Shown here in pieces: positions 36,757-45,984 of a stretch of DNA of 64,000 nucleotides (the stretch's first letter is position 1; the number at the start of each line of letters is the position of its first letter). The translations under genes and the position numbers were made by a program. Source of the DNA: Alicyclobacillus contaminans DSM 17975 (GTDB lineage: Bacteria; Bacillota; Bacilli; Alicyclobacillales; Alicyclobacillaceae); assembly GCF_000429525.1 (NCBI RefSeq), contig NZ_AUCA01000007.1, positions 32,498 through 96,497 on the forward strand. Direction: 5' to 3'. The notes beneath the pieces were generated by a model. That model ran no database searches. It was not told the DNA's origin and saw only the letters and a program-made list of their open reading frames with translations.

Positions 36757-37062
36757 TCATTCGGGCACGTATGGTTCGTACTGGCCCCCCTCGACACGCC
36801 GCATGGGAAGCCCGCAATGCGCGCACGCATCGGTGGCACCGGTCAGCCGGATGCGCTGGCCGCAGCGCGGACACTCGATCTCGTTCAACCGCGTGTTGAC
36901 GGGTCCAAACCGAAAATAGATCCCGATGCCGGCCACCCATGCGAGGCTGCCAATCACCAGCAGCACCGGCAACAGGACTTTGTCATAGACGCCGAGATAC
37001 ATCACGAAAAAGCCGCCGAACATGAGGAGCAGGGCCCAATTGCGCCATCGGTTAATGTTCAT
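36757..37062 (-). CDS. ygzB: DUF2614 zinc-ribbon membrane protein (YgzB-like)
   Basis: A 101-residue protein with two transmembrane helices (about 8-25 and 31-53) and a C-terminal zinc ribbon, C-P-R-C then C-A-H-C. This is the layout of B. subtilis YgzB (DUF2614), whose function is unknown. ATG at 37062 was chosen because the protein then matches YgzB in length and AAGGCGGTG lies upstream; an in-frame GTG ~9 codons earlier is possible. It converges on nth. Confidence 0.85.
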   Translation of the reverse strand: MNINRWRNWALLLMFGGFFVMYLGVYDKVLLPVLLVIGSLAWVAGIGIYFRFGPVNTRLNEIECPRCGQRIRLTGATDACAHCGLPMRRVEGGQYEPYVPE

Positions 37063-37195
37063 GCCTGGGTTCACCGCCTTGGCTGTCACGCGATGTTCAC
37101 GCGATTGTGTCACTGACTCTATCGTATCGGATGGAGAACGGAGAAGTCCATCGTACCGCTGGCGCAAACCATCCGTGCAGGCGAGGAGGAGGACC

Positions 37196-37786
37196 ATGTG
37201 GAAAAAAGCGTTTGTGGCACTGCTGTCATTCAATCTGTTGATTGTTGTCGGGCTGACGTTGTGGTGGGGCTCGTTGCCGAAGACGGCCATCGTGCAGCGC
37301 CAGGTGAATCGTGTTGCGAGCCAGAATCACACGGCGACCGTGCAGTTGGCGGTCGGCGAGGACGCGGTCAATTCCTACCTCGAATACGCGGTGTCAGAGC
37401 AAAAGGACGTGCAGCGGGTGCTTTCGTATGCGCGCGTTCACTTTGCGGATAACTGGGATGTCCAGGTCGGCATCAAATTGGCGGATCGGGTGATTCCGTG
37501 CGACATTCAGATGGAGCCAACCGCGAACAATGGCAATCTGGCCCTTCATGTCACGCAGGCGAACATGGGTGAAATTCCAGTGCCCGTGAGCGCGTTGTTT
37601 TTCGTCTTCAATCGGCTTCCGTGGCCGAACTGGATTTCGGTGGATTCCAATCAACACATCCTCAATCTGCTGTTCTCTAATCGTCCGCAGGAACCCTACG
37701 GAGTTCAGGTTATGAACTACTCGTCGACCACAAAACTGGTGACGCTGCGCGTTTCGATTGTCCCAAAATCCCTGCTGAGTAACTGA
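37196..37786 (+). CDS. YpmS/DUF2140-like membrane-anchored protein
   Basis: A 196-residue protein with one N-terminal transmembrane helix (about residues 4-26) and an extracytoplasmic domain. Conserved patterns of the YpmS/DUF2140 family are visible: A-V-G-E-D-A-V-N-S-Y-L, Q-V-G-I-K-L-A-D, G-E-I-P-V-P-V-S, V-M-N-Y-S-S. The family is common in Bacilli; some members appear lipid-binding, but no role is established. GAGGAGGAGG precedes the ATG. The gene lies upstream of the germination operon and reads in the same direction. Confidence 0.75.
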   Translation: MWKKAFVALLSFNLLIVVGLTLWWGSLPKTAIVQRQVNRVASQNHTATVQLAVGEDAVNSYLEYAVSEQKDVQRVLSYARVHFADNWDVQVGIKLADRVIPCDIQMEPTANNGNLALHVTQANMGEIPVPVSALFFVFNRLPWPNWISVDSNQHILNLLFSNRPQEPYGVQVMNYSSTTKLVTLRVSIVPKSLLSN

Positions 37787-37849
37787 CTGGGAATAATCTG
37801 CGCACGGATGTTGCACGCTACGTCCACAGAGTGGATTGGGGGGACGTAC

Positions 37850-39646
37850 GTGCAGATACCGGGATGGCTCCGCAGATTAGTGGTTGTGGATGACGGGGTG
37901 CTGGACGAACAGTTCTCGCTCACCAACGGCACCAACCGCTCCAATCGCTCTGAAGGCGGGGCGCAGGGAGCGACAGAAACAGGGGGACAACCGGACGAGC
38001 CCGAGGTCACCGCGCGGGAGCCCGGCGAAGTGGTCGTCCGACGCCCCAAACCTGTGCGCGAACTGATTCGGGAAGCCGAGCGGGGGCGCAGTGTGCCGGT
38101 TACGGGCGACAAGCTGCCGGCGGATATCGATGAAGCCCAGGCGATGCTCAAACACATTTTCCATCTTCCCCAGAATAAGGACATCGTCATCCGTGAGTTT
38201 TTCATCGGGACGGAGCCCAGAATCAAGGCGCTCGCAGTCTTCGTGGATGGCATGTCGGATAAGAACATCATCAACACGCACATTCTCGAACCCCTGATGA
38301 TTTTGACGCAACTCGGCCACGAGCAGGCGTCACATACCATGGATACCGTCAAAGCCGCGTTGCTGCCCGGCAACCAGGTGGTGGAGTTCGATTGCTGGAA
38401 AGACGTCACGGCCGGGATTCTGACCGGATCGACGGTGGTGTTCGTGGACGGCTGCGCCTCCGCGCTGATGGTCGAAACGAAGGGTTGGGAGCACCGCATG
38501 GTCGGCCTGACCCAGACGGAGGCCGTGGTTCGCGGCCCTCACGACGCGTTTACGGAAAGTTTTCGCGCCAACACAGCGTTGGTACGGGCCCGGCTGCGCA
38601 GCGAAAACCTGGTGACGGAGATGCTCAGCGTCGGGCGCCTGGCCAAGACGGATGTGGCCATCATGTACGTGGCGGGCCTGACGAACGAACAACTGGTTCA
38701 GGAGGTAAAGCGTCGGATTCAGGCGATTGACGTGGACTATCTGGCGGAGAGCGGATTGTTGGAGCAGTTCATTGCGGACAACCCGTACATGGTGGTGCCG
38801 CAATCGCTGTCGACGGAGCGGCCGGATCGGATTGCACACATGCTGTCGGAAGGGCATGTGGCCATCTTCGTCGGGAACAATCCGTACGTGCTCGCGGTGC
38901 CGGTGGTGTTCTGGACATTGATGCACTCACCGGAAGACGCGTACCTGCAATGGCCGTTTGGCACGTTCCTGCGAGGGCTTCGCTGGGTCTCGCTGTTGGT
39001 CGCCCTGTTGATGCCGGCGCTGTACGTGGCCATCACGAACTTTCACCCCGAGATGCTCCCGACCGACCTGCTTCTGGCGATTGCCGGCAGTCGCGAACAG
39101 GTTCCGTTTCCCGTGATTCTGGAAGTCATGCTGATGGAGTTCGCCATTGAGCTGATTCGCGAAGCCGGGATTCGAATTCCATCAGCCATTGGCCCCACCA
39201 TAGGTATTGTCGGCGCCCTCATTATCGGCCAGGCGGCGGTGCAGGCGGGCATTGTCAGTCCGCTGTTGGTCATTGTGGTGGCGGTCACGGCGCTGGCCTC
39301 CTTTTCCATTCCGAATTACACGCTCGGGTTCGGCGTACGGCTGCTCCGCTTCGTCTTCCTGATTGCCGCGGCCATGTTTGGGTTTTACGGCATTACGCTC
39401 ACGTTCTGTCTGATGCTGGCGCGCCTGGCGGTGCAAAGGTCGTTTGGCGTCCCCATCTTCGCGCCGGTGACACCCAGCATGGGCGCGTCGCCCGACGTGC
39501 TGCGCCGCGGCCAGGCGTTCATGATGAACAAGCGCCCGTCCTATTTGCAGACCCGCGATACGCGGCGCCAACAGAAATACACGCGAACCTGGAGCGCCAC
39601 CTCGCCGCGCAACCAGGATAACCGCAACGACGGAGGGGATGCGTAA
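37850..39646 (+). CDS. gerAA: Spore germination protein, GerA-family A subunit
   Basis: A 598-residue GerAA/SpoVAF-type subunit of a spore germinant receptor, located in the spore inner membrane. A hydrophilic N-terminal domain contains an acidic low-complexity stretch near residues 30-75, then the conserved E-F-F-I-G-T, V-F-V-D-G-M, V-E-F-D-C-W, E-A-V-V-R-G-P-H-D-A-F and R-I-A-H-M-L-S-E-G. The C-terminal half has about five membrane helices including P-F-P-V-I-L-E. GTG 37850 follows GGGGGGA; a longer frame starts at 37808. gerAB overlaps the stop codon. Which germinant is sensed cannot be told. Confidence 0.93.
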   Translation: MQIPGWLRRLVVVDDGVLDEQFSLTNGTNRSNRSEGGAQGATETGGQPDEPEVTAREPGEVVVRRPKPVRELIREAERGRSVPVTGDKLPADIDEAQAMLKHIFHLPQNKDIVIREFFIGTEPRIKALAVFVDGMSDKNIINTHILEPLMILTQLGHEQASHTMDTVKAALLPGNQVVEFDCWKDVTAGILTGSTVVFVDGCASALMVETKGWEHRMVGLTQTEAVVRGPHDAFTESFRANTALVRARLRSENLVTEMLSVGRLAKTDVAIMYVAGLTNEQLVQEVKRRIQAIDVDYLAESGLLEQFIADNPYMVVPQSLSTERPDRIAHMLSEGHVAIFVGNNPYVLAVPVVFWTLMHSPEDAYLQWPFGTFLRGLRWVSLLVALLMPALYVAITNFHPEMLPTDLLLAIAGSREQVPFPVILEVMLMEFAIELIREAGIRIPSAIGPTIGIVGALIIGQAAVQAGIVSPLLVIVVAVTALASFSIPNYTLGFGVRLLRFVFLIAAAMFGFYGITLTFCLMLARLAVQRSFGVPIFAPVTPSMGASPDVLRRGQAFMMNKRPSYLQTRDTRRQQKYTRTWSATSPRNQDNRNDGGDA

Positions 39647-40749
39647 TGCCGCGGCCGCAAGCGGAAGCCAGCATCGGCGGCAGAGAGATGACCGCCACTT
39701 TAACCATCGTGGTCGCATCACACACATTTCTCAACTATCCGCGGGTGGTGTCCGCGGCGGGGTATGAAGCGAGTTGGATGGTGCCGATTCTGTCGGCGGT
39801 GATTGCCCTGGTCGTGGTCCTTGCGCTGGACTGGTTGTTTCAGCGATACTTCTCCGACATGGGATTGGCGGAGGTGTTCCAGCAGCGTTTTGGCATTCCG
39901 GTTACGATGGTGCTCTGCGTGGTCATCGCGTTGTACTTTCTCGCCATCACCGCCATCATTCTGCGCCAGTTTATGGAGAACGTGGTGACAACGGTGTTGC
40001 CAAACACCCCCATATATGTGGTGGGCGGTCTGTTCATCATCACGGTGGTGTACGTCGCCTTCTGCGGACTGGAGGGCATTGGCCGCATTGCGTTTCTGGC
40101 GCTGCCCGTGTTCGTGGTGGGGATTATCTCTCTCTGTCTGTTCACCATGAACCAATGGCGCCCCGCGTTCCTGTTCCCGCTCTGGGGGGCGGGTATCCCC
40201 AATCTGCTGTGGGGAGTGTTGGACAACAGTTCCATTTTCACCAACGTCATTGTGCTCGCCATGATTCGCATGCACATTCATGATCCGAAGGAGTTTCGCC
40301 GCATGGGCGTGCGCAGCACGCTATACGCCACCGTGTTGTTGGTCTGCTTTCTGCTCACCTACCACATGGTTTTCAGTCCAGCGGAGACCGTCAAACTGAC
40401 GTCCCCCATGTACTCGATGGCGCGTTTGATCCACCTCGGGCGGTTTGTGCAACGGTTGGAGAGCATCTTTATTTTCATGTGGGTCAGCGCGGCCGTGGTG
40501 AAGTTGACCATCACTCTGTGGTGCGCGGCCTACGCGCTGAGTGTCGGCATGGGCTGGCCAGTGCTCCGCCCCATTTTGCCAGCGCTCGGATTGTTGTGTT
40601 TGGCGGGCAGTCTCCTACCCACCAACCTGAGCGTTGTCCTTCAGACGATGGACAAGCTGATTTTGAAGTGGACGTGGTTCATTGTGTTCTTGCTGCCGTT
40701 GCTGGGACTGCTGATAGCTGCGATGCTGCCGAAACGGAAGGTGGTGTGA
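39646..40749 (+). CDS. gerAB: Spore germination protein, GerA-family B subunit
   Basis: A 367-residue, ten-helix permease of the GerAB family (APC superfamily), which in germinant receptors binds the germinant. It starts inside the gerAA stop (TAATG). Typical features are the early T-F-L-N-Y-P-R segment, a hydrophobic body and D-N-S-S-I-F-T-N in the middle. Length is normal (~365). A GerAC lipoprotein gene would usually follow; here only a 57-codon membrane protein does. Confidence 0.92.
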   Translation: MPRPQAEASIGGREMTATLTIVVASHTFLNYPRVVSAAGYEASWMVPILSAVIALVVVLALDWLFQRYFSDMGLAEVFQQRFGIPVTMVLCVVIALYFLAITAIILRQFMENVVTTVLPNTPIYVVGGLFIITVVYVAFCGLEGIGRIAFLALPVFVVGIISLCLFTMNQWRPAFLFPLWGAGIPNLLWGVLDNSSIFTNVIVLAMIRMHIHDPKEFRRMGVRSTLYATVLLVCFLLTYHMVFSPAETVKLTSPMYSMARLIHLGRFVQRLESIFIFMWVSAAVVKLTITLWCAAYALSVGMGWPVLRPILPALGLLCLAGSLLPTNLSVVLQTMDKLILKWTWFIVFLLPLLGLLIAAMLPKRKVV

Positions 40750-40750
40750 T

Positions 40751-40924
40751 ATGCTGCGGTTTCTCGCTGCCATGGTGATTCCGTTATGGGTGTTGGTGTA
40801 CACGGTTCAGTTCGGCCGTTGGATGCACAAAAAACGCCTGCGGGTGGGCGCGTGGTCGGCGTATACCGTGGGCGCTGCGGCATTTGTAGCAGCGGGGGTT
40901 GTGCTGTGGCGCGTGTGTACGTGA
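40751..40924 (+). CDS. Tiny membrane protein at the end of the ger operon
   Basis: A 57-residue protein with two hydrophobic helices (about 2-18 and 34-52) linked by a basic loop (M-H-K-K-R-L-R). It begins 1 bp after the gerAB stop, which implies co-transcription. I do not recognise it. Small D-type subunits are known in some germinant-receptor operons (two-helix GerD-like 'GerXD' proteins), and size and topology fit that, but the assignment is an inference. Confidence 0.6.
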   Translation: MLRFLAAMVIPLWVLVYTVQFGRWMHKKRLRVGAWSAYTVGAAAFVAAGVVLWRVCT

Positions 40925-41082
40925 AACGTTCTGATCCCAGGGGCGTTGCAGGGTGAGGGGACGACAGACAGGTATGGCACGCTGCGATGATGGCGGCGCG
41001 TTTTCTCAAAGCCCGCGAATGCTCCGATGGCAGACGCGCAGGCCGGGGACACGCAGGTATAATGAGAGTGGAGGTGTCGCGG

Positions 41083-41547
41083 ATGGGCGCACAGCACTCG
41101 GACAAAGGGTCGAACCGACCCAAGGTGGTGATATACACGGACGGCGCATGTTCACGAAATCCCGGACCGGGGGGATGGGCCGCCGTTCTTACATACAATG
41201 GAAATATCAAGGAGCTGTCAGGCGGAGCCGCCATGACCACCAATCAGCGGATGGAACTGCAGGCGGCCGTGGAAGCTTTGCGGTGTCTGAAAGTTCCATG
41301 TCAGGTGACGCTGCACAGCGATTCGGCCTACTTGGTCAATTGTTTCCGTCAGAAGTGGTATCAGGGATGGCAGCGGAACGGTTGGCGAAACAGCAAGGGG
41401 GAACCGGTGCAGAACCAGGATCTCTGGGAGGCACTGCTTGCGGAGACCGCTCGTCACCAGGTGACGTTCGAAAAGGTGAAGGGACATGCCGGCGTCGCAT
41501 GGAATGAACGCTGTGACGAACTGGCCAGGGCGGCGGTGCCGCGGTGA
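41083..41547 (+). CDS. rnhA: Ribonuclease HI
   Basis: A 154-residue type 1 RNase H that degrades RNA in RNA-DNA hybrids. The four catalytic acids are visible: Asp in I-Y-T-D-G-A-C-S, Glu in Q-R-M-E-L-Q-A, Asp in S-D-S-A-Y-L and Asp in N-E-R-C-D-E-L, with the catalytic-loop His in K-G-H-A-G. ATG 41083 follows GGAGGTG. Its last codons overlap the queG start (GTGA). The 158 bp between gerAB's small neighbour and this gene show no other feature. Confidence 0.95.
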   Translation: MGAQHSDKGSNRPKVVIYTDGACSRNPGPGGWAAVLTYNGNIKELSGGAAMTTNQRMELQAAVEALRCLKVPCQVTLHSDSAYLVNCFRQKWYQGWQRNGWRNSKGEPVQNQDLWEALLAETARHQVTFEKVKGHAGVAWNERCDELARAAVPR

Positions 41548-42695
41548 CAGATCTCAGCCTGGAGCAGCTGCGTCGCCTGGGGCGAGAGGCGGGACTGGAC
41601 GTGATTGGTGCCACCACGGCGGATCCGTTCCCGGAACTGGCCGACCGGCTTCACTCATACGCAGAGCGCGGCCGCACCGGCTATGAGCATGCCGTGGTGG
41701 AGGACCGGATTCATCCGGAGCGGTGGATGCCCGGCGTCAAGTCGCTGATTGCGGCGGCCATGCCCTACCTGACCGAGGCGGGGAAGGAACTGGCGAAGCG
41801 TCATCCCGCGGGCGGGGGGCACGGCGTGGTGACCGTGTATTCATACGGCGAGGATTACCACCGCGTCCTGCAACGCCGCCTGGAGGCACTCGCCGCAAGC
41901 ATTGAGGCGGAAATCGGACGTCCGTTCGCCCGGAAAGTGTCGGTGGACACGTCGCCGCTGGTGGACCGGCGCGTGGCGGAGCGCGCGGGCATTGGCTGGG
42001 TTGCGAAGAACTGCATGTTCTACACTGAAAAGTACGGATCGTTTGTGTTCATTGGCATTCTCGGCGTGGACCTGGAGGTGGAAACGAACGATTTGCAGGC
42101 AAACGACAAGTTTGCTGCGGGCTGCGGCGATTGCGACCTGTGTCTTCGGGCGTGCCCGACCGGCGCGCTGGTGGCGCCCGGCGTCATCGACGCGACGCGA
42201 TGTCTCTCCTACATCACGCAGATGAAGGGCATCATTCCGCGAGAATATCGGAAAGCCCTCGGCCGCCGCGTGTGGGGATGCGACACGTGTCAGTGGGCAT
42301 GTCCCATCAATCGCGATGCGAGCGCCTCTCCGCATGTGGAATATTTGCCGCAGGGGGAATTGGAGCATCCGGATTTGTTGGCGATTCTCGAGCTGACCAA
42401 TCGACAGTTTCTGCGGCTATACGGACACACGGCAGCCGCTTGGCGCGGGCTTCGGACGTGGCAGCGGAACGCGTTGATTGCTCTCGGCAACAGCCGCCGC
42501 CAGGATGCCATCCCCCATATTGTGCCGTTTCTCTCCCATCCGCGTCCGGAACTGCGTGCCAGTGCGGCATGGGCGCTGGAGCAATTGGGGGGCGAGGCGG
42601 CGCGCGCGGCGGTGGCTCAAGCCTACGAAAGGGAGGCGGACGAGCAGGTACGGGCGGATATGGCCTGGGCGATTGGGAAAGGAGAGGATTCGTGA
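41544..42695 (+). CDS. queG: Epoxyqueuosine reductase QueG
   Basis: A 383-residue cobalamin-dependent reductase that performs the last step of queuosine synthesis in tRNA anticodons. Two ferredoxin-type clusters are clear: C-G-D-C-D-L-C-L-R-A-C-P and C-D-T-C-Q-W-A-C-P, with W-V-A-K-N-C between. The C-terminal ~90 residues are HEAT-repeat-like (N-A-L-I-A-L-G-N, R-A-S-A-A-W-A-L). It is translationally coupled to rnhA upstream and to ogt downstream (TGATG). Confidence 0.96.
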   Translation: MTDLSLEQLRRLGREAGLDVIGATTADPFPELADRLHSYAERGRTGYEHAVVEDRIHPERWMPGVKSLIAAAMPYLTEAGKELAKRHPAGGGHGVVTVYSYGEDYHRVLQRRLEALAASIEAEIGRPFARKVSVDTSPLVDRRVAERAGIGWVAKNCMFYTEKYGSFVFIGILGVDLEVETNDLQANDKFAAGCGDCDLCLRACPTGALVAPGVIDATRCLSYITQMKGIIPREYRKALGRRVWGCDTCQWACPINRDASASPHVEYLPQGELEHPDLLAILELTNRQFLRLYGHTAAAWRGLRTWQRNALIALGNSRRQDAIPHIVPFLSHPRPELRASAAWALEQLGGEAARAAVAQAYEREADEQVRADMAWAIGKGEDS

Positions 42696-43270
42696 TGAAC
42701 GAGGAACGGCAAACGGTGCGCGTGGTACGGCACTTGCAACAGCCCCCGTTTGGGATACTGCGAGTGACCGCGGAATGCGAAGGTGTGTGCGCGGTGGATT
42801 GGGATGTCCATCTTGAGGCGGAGAACTGCACAGGCTCGCTGGATGCGGGGGATGCCGCCGTCTCCCGAGCGGCCGCTTGGGCGGATGCCGCGGTGCAACA
42901 GTTGTGCGAGTATTTTACGGGCTTGCGCCGGGGGTTTGACGTGCCGTTGGTGCCTCGTGGCACGGCGTTTCAACAGGCGGTCTGGGCGCACCTGTTGTCC
43001 ATTCCCCCTGGGGAGACCCGGACCTACCAACAGGTTGCAGCGGCGATTGGCCGTCCGCGCGCGGTTCGAGCGGTGGGACAGGCGAACCGGGCGAATCCGA
43101 TTCCCATCTTGATTCCGTGTCACCGGGTCGTGGGCAGCCAGGGGAAACTGGTTGGCTACGCGGGAAGTCAGGTGCATCTGAAGCAGTACCTGCTGACGTT
43201 GGAACAGGCGGAACCCAATTCGTGGGCAGCAGACGGAGGCCCCGCCGCGGGCGCCGTGGGTCGGCGTTAG
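42695..43270 (+). CDS. ogt: Methylated-DNA-protein-cysteine methyltransferase
   Basis: A 191-residue suicide enzyme that removes O6-alkyl groups from guanine. The active site P-C-H-R-V is present, preceded by the helix-turn-helix Y-Q-Q-V-A-A-A-I-G-R-P-R-A-V-R-A-V-G and the R-A-N-P-I segment that flips the base. The N-terminal domain is ordinary and lacks the Ada-type zinc site. It overlaps queG and converges on the CotS-like gene with a 4-bp overlap of the 3' ends. Confidence 0.95.
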   Translation: MNEERQTVRVVRHLQQPPFGILRVTAECEGVCAVDWDVHLEAENCTGSLDAGDAAVSRAAAWADAAVQQLCEYFTGLRRGFDVPLVPRGTAFQQAVWAHLLSIPPGETRTYQQVAAAIGRPRAVRAVGQANRANPIPILIPCHRVVGSQGKLVGYAGSQVHLKQYLLTLEQAEPNSWAADGGPAAGAVGRR

Positions 43271-44760
43271 TCGGGCTGACGGCGGATTTGGCCAAGGAGT
43301 GCCTCGAGAAACGCCTGTCTCCGCGGTTCCTGCTCGACGCATTCCCGCAGTTCATCAATTTGCGTCCTGTCTTTGACGACGTAGCTGCGGGTATGCGCCA
43401 GGCGCCAGGCTCGGTACGGGAAACAGAGAAGACCGTAGACCCACAGGTATTCGGTGGCATCCATCGGACGCACGCGGTCGTAGGCGAGAAAGCAGGTGTA
43501 CGCCGCCTCCGACCGCCACTGCAGGCGCTGCAGGCTGCGCCTCAGCAGGTGCGAGAGGTCGAGGACGCGCGGGGCGAATGTCGCGAGATCGAGATCAATC
43601 AATACGACCTGTTTCTCCTTTGTATAGATGAAATTGTCTGGAATGACGTCGAGATGGCACAGTCCGGGATTCTCCTCGTCGTCGACCAGGAACCTGCGGC
43701 AATCGGCCGATTCCGCAATGCGGACCGCCTTTTCCGCATCCTCGCGAAGAGCGGGGGCAATGCGCGAGAGGAGTTGGTCGAATTCGTCCGGATGCTGCTT
43801 GGCCTCAGATTTCAACAAAAGATTTCGTAAGTCCTCGCTCCGGCGGCGAAGCATGGCTGGCAGTCCAAACTCAGGCGTGGGATTGGCGCGGCTGGACTCA
43901 AATCCTCGGCTTCGCTCGTGAAACTCCGCCAACGCCGCGGCGGTGCTCTCCAGTTGTGTTAACGAGGAAAAATTGACCGGATTTCCATCCACCCAGCGGG
44001 TTGCATAGTAGGTGCGCTGATTGCGCGTGATGTAGGGTTTGTCTTTATCCGCCAGCGCAAACGGGGTGACGCAGGTCAAACCTTCGCGCCGCAAGTGGCG
44101 GACCAGCTCATGCAGGAACCGAACATGCTGCGCATCCGTGTGCGTCCGCTTGACGGCAAAGATACCGCGCTGCGTTCTGACCTTGACCACGCGCTGGCGG
44201 ACTTCCGCCGCGTGCACGGTCCAGCCGTATGCCTTCGTCATCGATGGCGGAATGCCGGCCTGGCGAAAGGCCGCTTGCCATGAACGCTTTCCCGAAGCGG
44301 ACGCTGGGCTCCCTGAGGCGAGGGTGGTCTGAACAAATTCGTCTTCGGCCTCATTGGCCGCCGTGGACTCCGAGGGCATTCGACTGCGGGAACGCGCGGC
44401 AGTGGCCGTCGATGGCGGTGTGGACGGCACAGAACGGTCGCTCTGCTGTGTCCGGTTGACCGGGTGGGTGCTTGGTGCGCGCCATGCCCTGGAGCTTTGG
44501 ACCGTTTCATTGGCGGACGGATCGGCCGTGGTTGTGGGTGCGCTCGCCGCAGGCGTGGAATGAAACCATTTTCCGGTGCGCCTGCCGGGCAGGATGCGCG
44601 GGGATGTGTGCGCCGTTCCGGAAGCTGCCGCCGCCTCCTTGAGGATATGGTCGAGAAAGGGCGGCGGTGTGGTGAATTCCTTGACCAGGTGAGCCAGCCA
44701 ATCGGGCATGGATCGCTTTGCCAAAACCAACACCTCGCTTTCAGCGTGTGCGTCTGGCAC
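43267..44760 (-). CDS. CotS/YutH-family spore-coat kinase-like protein
   Basis: A 497-residue protein with a protein-kinase/APH fold in its last ~330 residues, as in CotS, CotI and YutH of the spore coat. Kinase-like motifs are V-F-A-V-K-R (ATP Lys), L-C-H-L-D-V-I-P-D-N-F (catalytic loop) and L-I-D-L-D-L (metal Asp). The first ~165 residues are low-complexity, rich in Ser, Thr, Pro and Ala, unusual for the family. The start is uncertain: GTG 44760 has no clear ribosome-binding site and ATG 44709 is a good alternative. Confidence 0.8.
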   Translation of the reverse strand: MPDAHAESEVLVLAKRSMPDWLAHLVKEFTTPPPFLDHILKEAAAASGTAHTSPRILPGRRTGKWFHSTPAASAPTTTADPSANETVQSSRAWRAPSTHPVNRTQQSDRSVPSTPPSTATAARSRSRMPSESTAANEAEDEFVQTTLASGSPASASGKRSWQAAFRQAGIPPSMTKAYGWTVHAAEVRQRVVKVRTQRGIFAVKRTHTDAQHVRFLHELVRHLRREGLTCVTPFALADKDKPYITRNQRTYYATRWVDGNPVNFSSLTQLESTAAALAEFHERSRGFESSRANPTPEFGLPAMLRRRSEDLRNLLLKSEAKQHPDEFDQLLSRIAPALREDAEKAVRIAESADCRRFLVDDEENPGLCHLDVIPDNFIYTKEKQVVLIDLDLATFAPRVLDLSHLLRRSLQRLQWRSEAAYTCFLAYDRVRPMDATEYLWVYGLLCFPYRAWRLAHTRSYVVKDRTQIDELRECVEQEPRRQAFLEALLGQIRRQPD

Positions 44761-44817
44761 AGCCTATTCGCGAGGTGCGGTGGTTGTATGGGCATACGCC
44801 CGGTCCTGTTTATGGGC

Positions 44818-45909
44818 TCATTCGGTCAGTTCGCCAAGCGTTGTCCAGACTTCCAGTTTGGTCTTCACGCGCTGAATCACCGCATCCGTGAAGTCCGTGG
44901 TGCTCGTGCCGCCGCCGAGATCGGCCGTGCGCGCTCCGCCGACGACCGCTTCCAACGTCGCCTCGTAAATGGCGCGGGATACGGCCTGCGCTTGGCGGTT
45001 GTCATGATAGGCGAGCAACGATGCTCCCGCCAGAATCATGGCCATCGGATTGGCCACATTCTTTCCGAACAGGCTCGGGGCGGTGCCATGGGGGGCTTCC
45101 GCCATAATCACCTGGGGCTTCCACTGTTCGTCGAGCGCCAGCAGAATGGATTCCGATCCGGCAATCGATCCGAACATCTGCAGGACCAGGTCGGACAGGC
45201 AGTCACCGTCCCGGTTGAGAGCCGGAATCACCAACGCTTCGCCCGCTTTCACCAACAGCAGCGCGTAGGTGGCGTCAATCAACTGCGGTTCATAGGCCAC
45301 ACCTGGATAGCGCTTGGCGGCAGCGTCCAACTCTTCCTTCAGCATGCCTTCATAGACAGGGCTGACCGTGAACTTGGGGCCCCCGAACACTTTGGCATTG
45401 GTCCGTTGCGCGTGTTGGAATGCGTATTCTGCGACGCCGCGGCAGACTTTGCGCGAAATTTTCTCGGTGCGGAATGCAATCTCGTCGCCATCCGCGGATT
45501 CTCGCCACTCCTTCGCGCCATAGGCGTCGTCCACCGCCATGCGGACCACGGAAATCGGGGAGTACACGCCGACCGGGGGCGCAATTCCCGGAATTCGACG
45601 GCCTGTCCGCACAATGACGGTGCCGTTGATTTCCTTGCGCAGAATGGCGTTGGGGCTGCCGACGTCACCGCTGGTTTCGGGAGTGATGGTGGCCGCTTTG
45701 AGACCATAGCGATGTTCCTTCATGGCCCGTGCCGCTTCGAAGACCACCTGGTTGTTCGTCTTGCGGCGATTTTCCAAACTCAGATCATAGCGCAGAAATT
45801 CGATGGGAAGGCCCGTGACCTCAGGGGACAGAACGCGCAACGCCTCTTCCAACAGTTCCTGGCCGGTCTGGTCTCCTTCCATCACCACGATGGTTAGATG
45901 GTTGCTCAT
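44818..45909 (-). CDS. Isocitrate/isopropylmalate dehydrogenase-family enzyme
   Basis: A 363-residue beta-decarboxylating dehydrogenase. It has the N-terminal V-V-M-E-G-D-Q-T-G-Q-E, the substrate motif S-P-N-A-I-L-R-K and V-R-T-G-R-R, and the metal site N-R-D-G-D-C-L-S-D, followed by A-P-H-G-T-A-P. The changed substrate residues (S-P-N-A-I-L-R rather than S-L-N-L-T-L-R) make it neither a standard isocitrate nor isopropylmalate enzyme by eye. An IclR regulator is encoded just upstream on the same strand, 75 bp away, so it may belong to an inducible catabolic route. Substrate not determined. Confidence 0.82.
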   Translation of the reverse strand: MSNHLTIVVMEGDQTGQELLEEALRVLSPEVTGLPIEFLRYDLSLENRRKTNNQVVFEAARAMKEHRYGLKAATITPETSGDVGSPNAILRKEINGTVIVRTGRRIPGIAPPVGVYSPISVVRMAVDDAYGAKEWRESADGDEIAFRTEKISRKVCRGVAEYAFQHAQRTNAKVFGGPKFTVSPVYEGMLKEELDAAAKRYPGVAYEPQLIDATYALLLVKAGEALVIPALNRDGDCLSDLVLQMFGSIAGSESILLALDEQWKPQVIMAEAPHGTAPSLFGKNVANPMAMILAGASLLAYHDNRQAQAVSRAIYEATLEAVVGGARTADLGGGTSTTDFTDAVIQRVKTKLEVWTTLGELTE

Positions 45910-45984
45910 CTCTCATACACCTCGGTTCTTGGATGTGGCGGATTGCAACTGTTCAGGATGGGAGGGCGCATCCGGACAGCCTGT

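Noticed and set aside
44464..45897. 477-codon plus-strand frame opposite the dehydrogenase-like gene
   Set aside because: The minus strand encodes a complete dehydrogenase family protein with its metal site; the plus frame has no motif.
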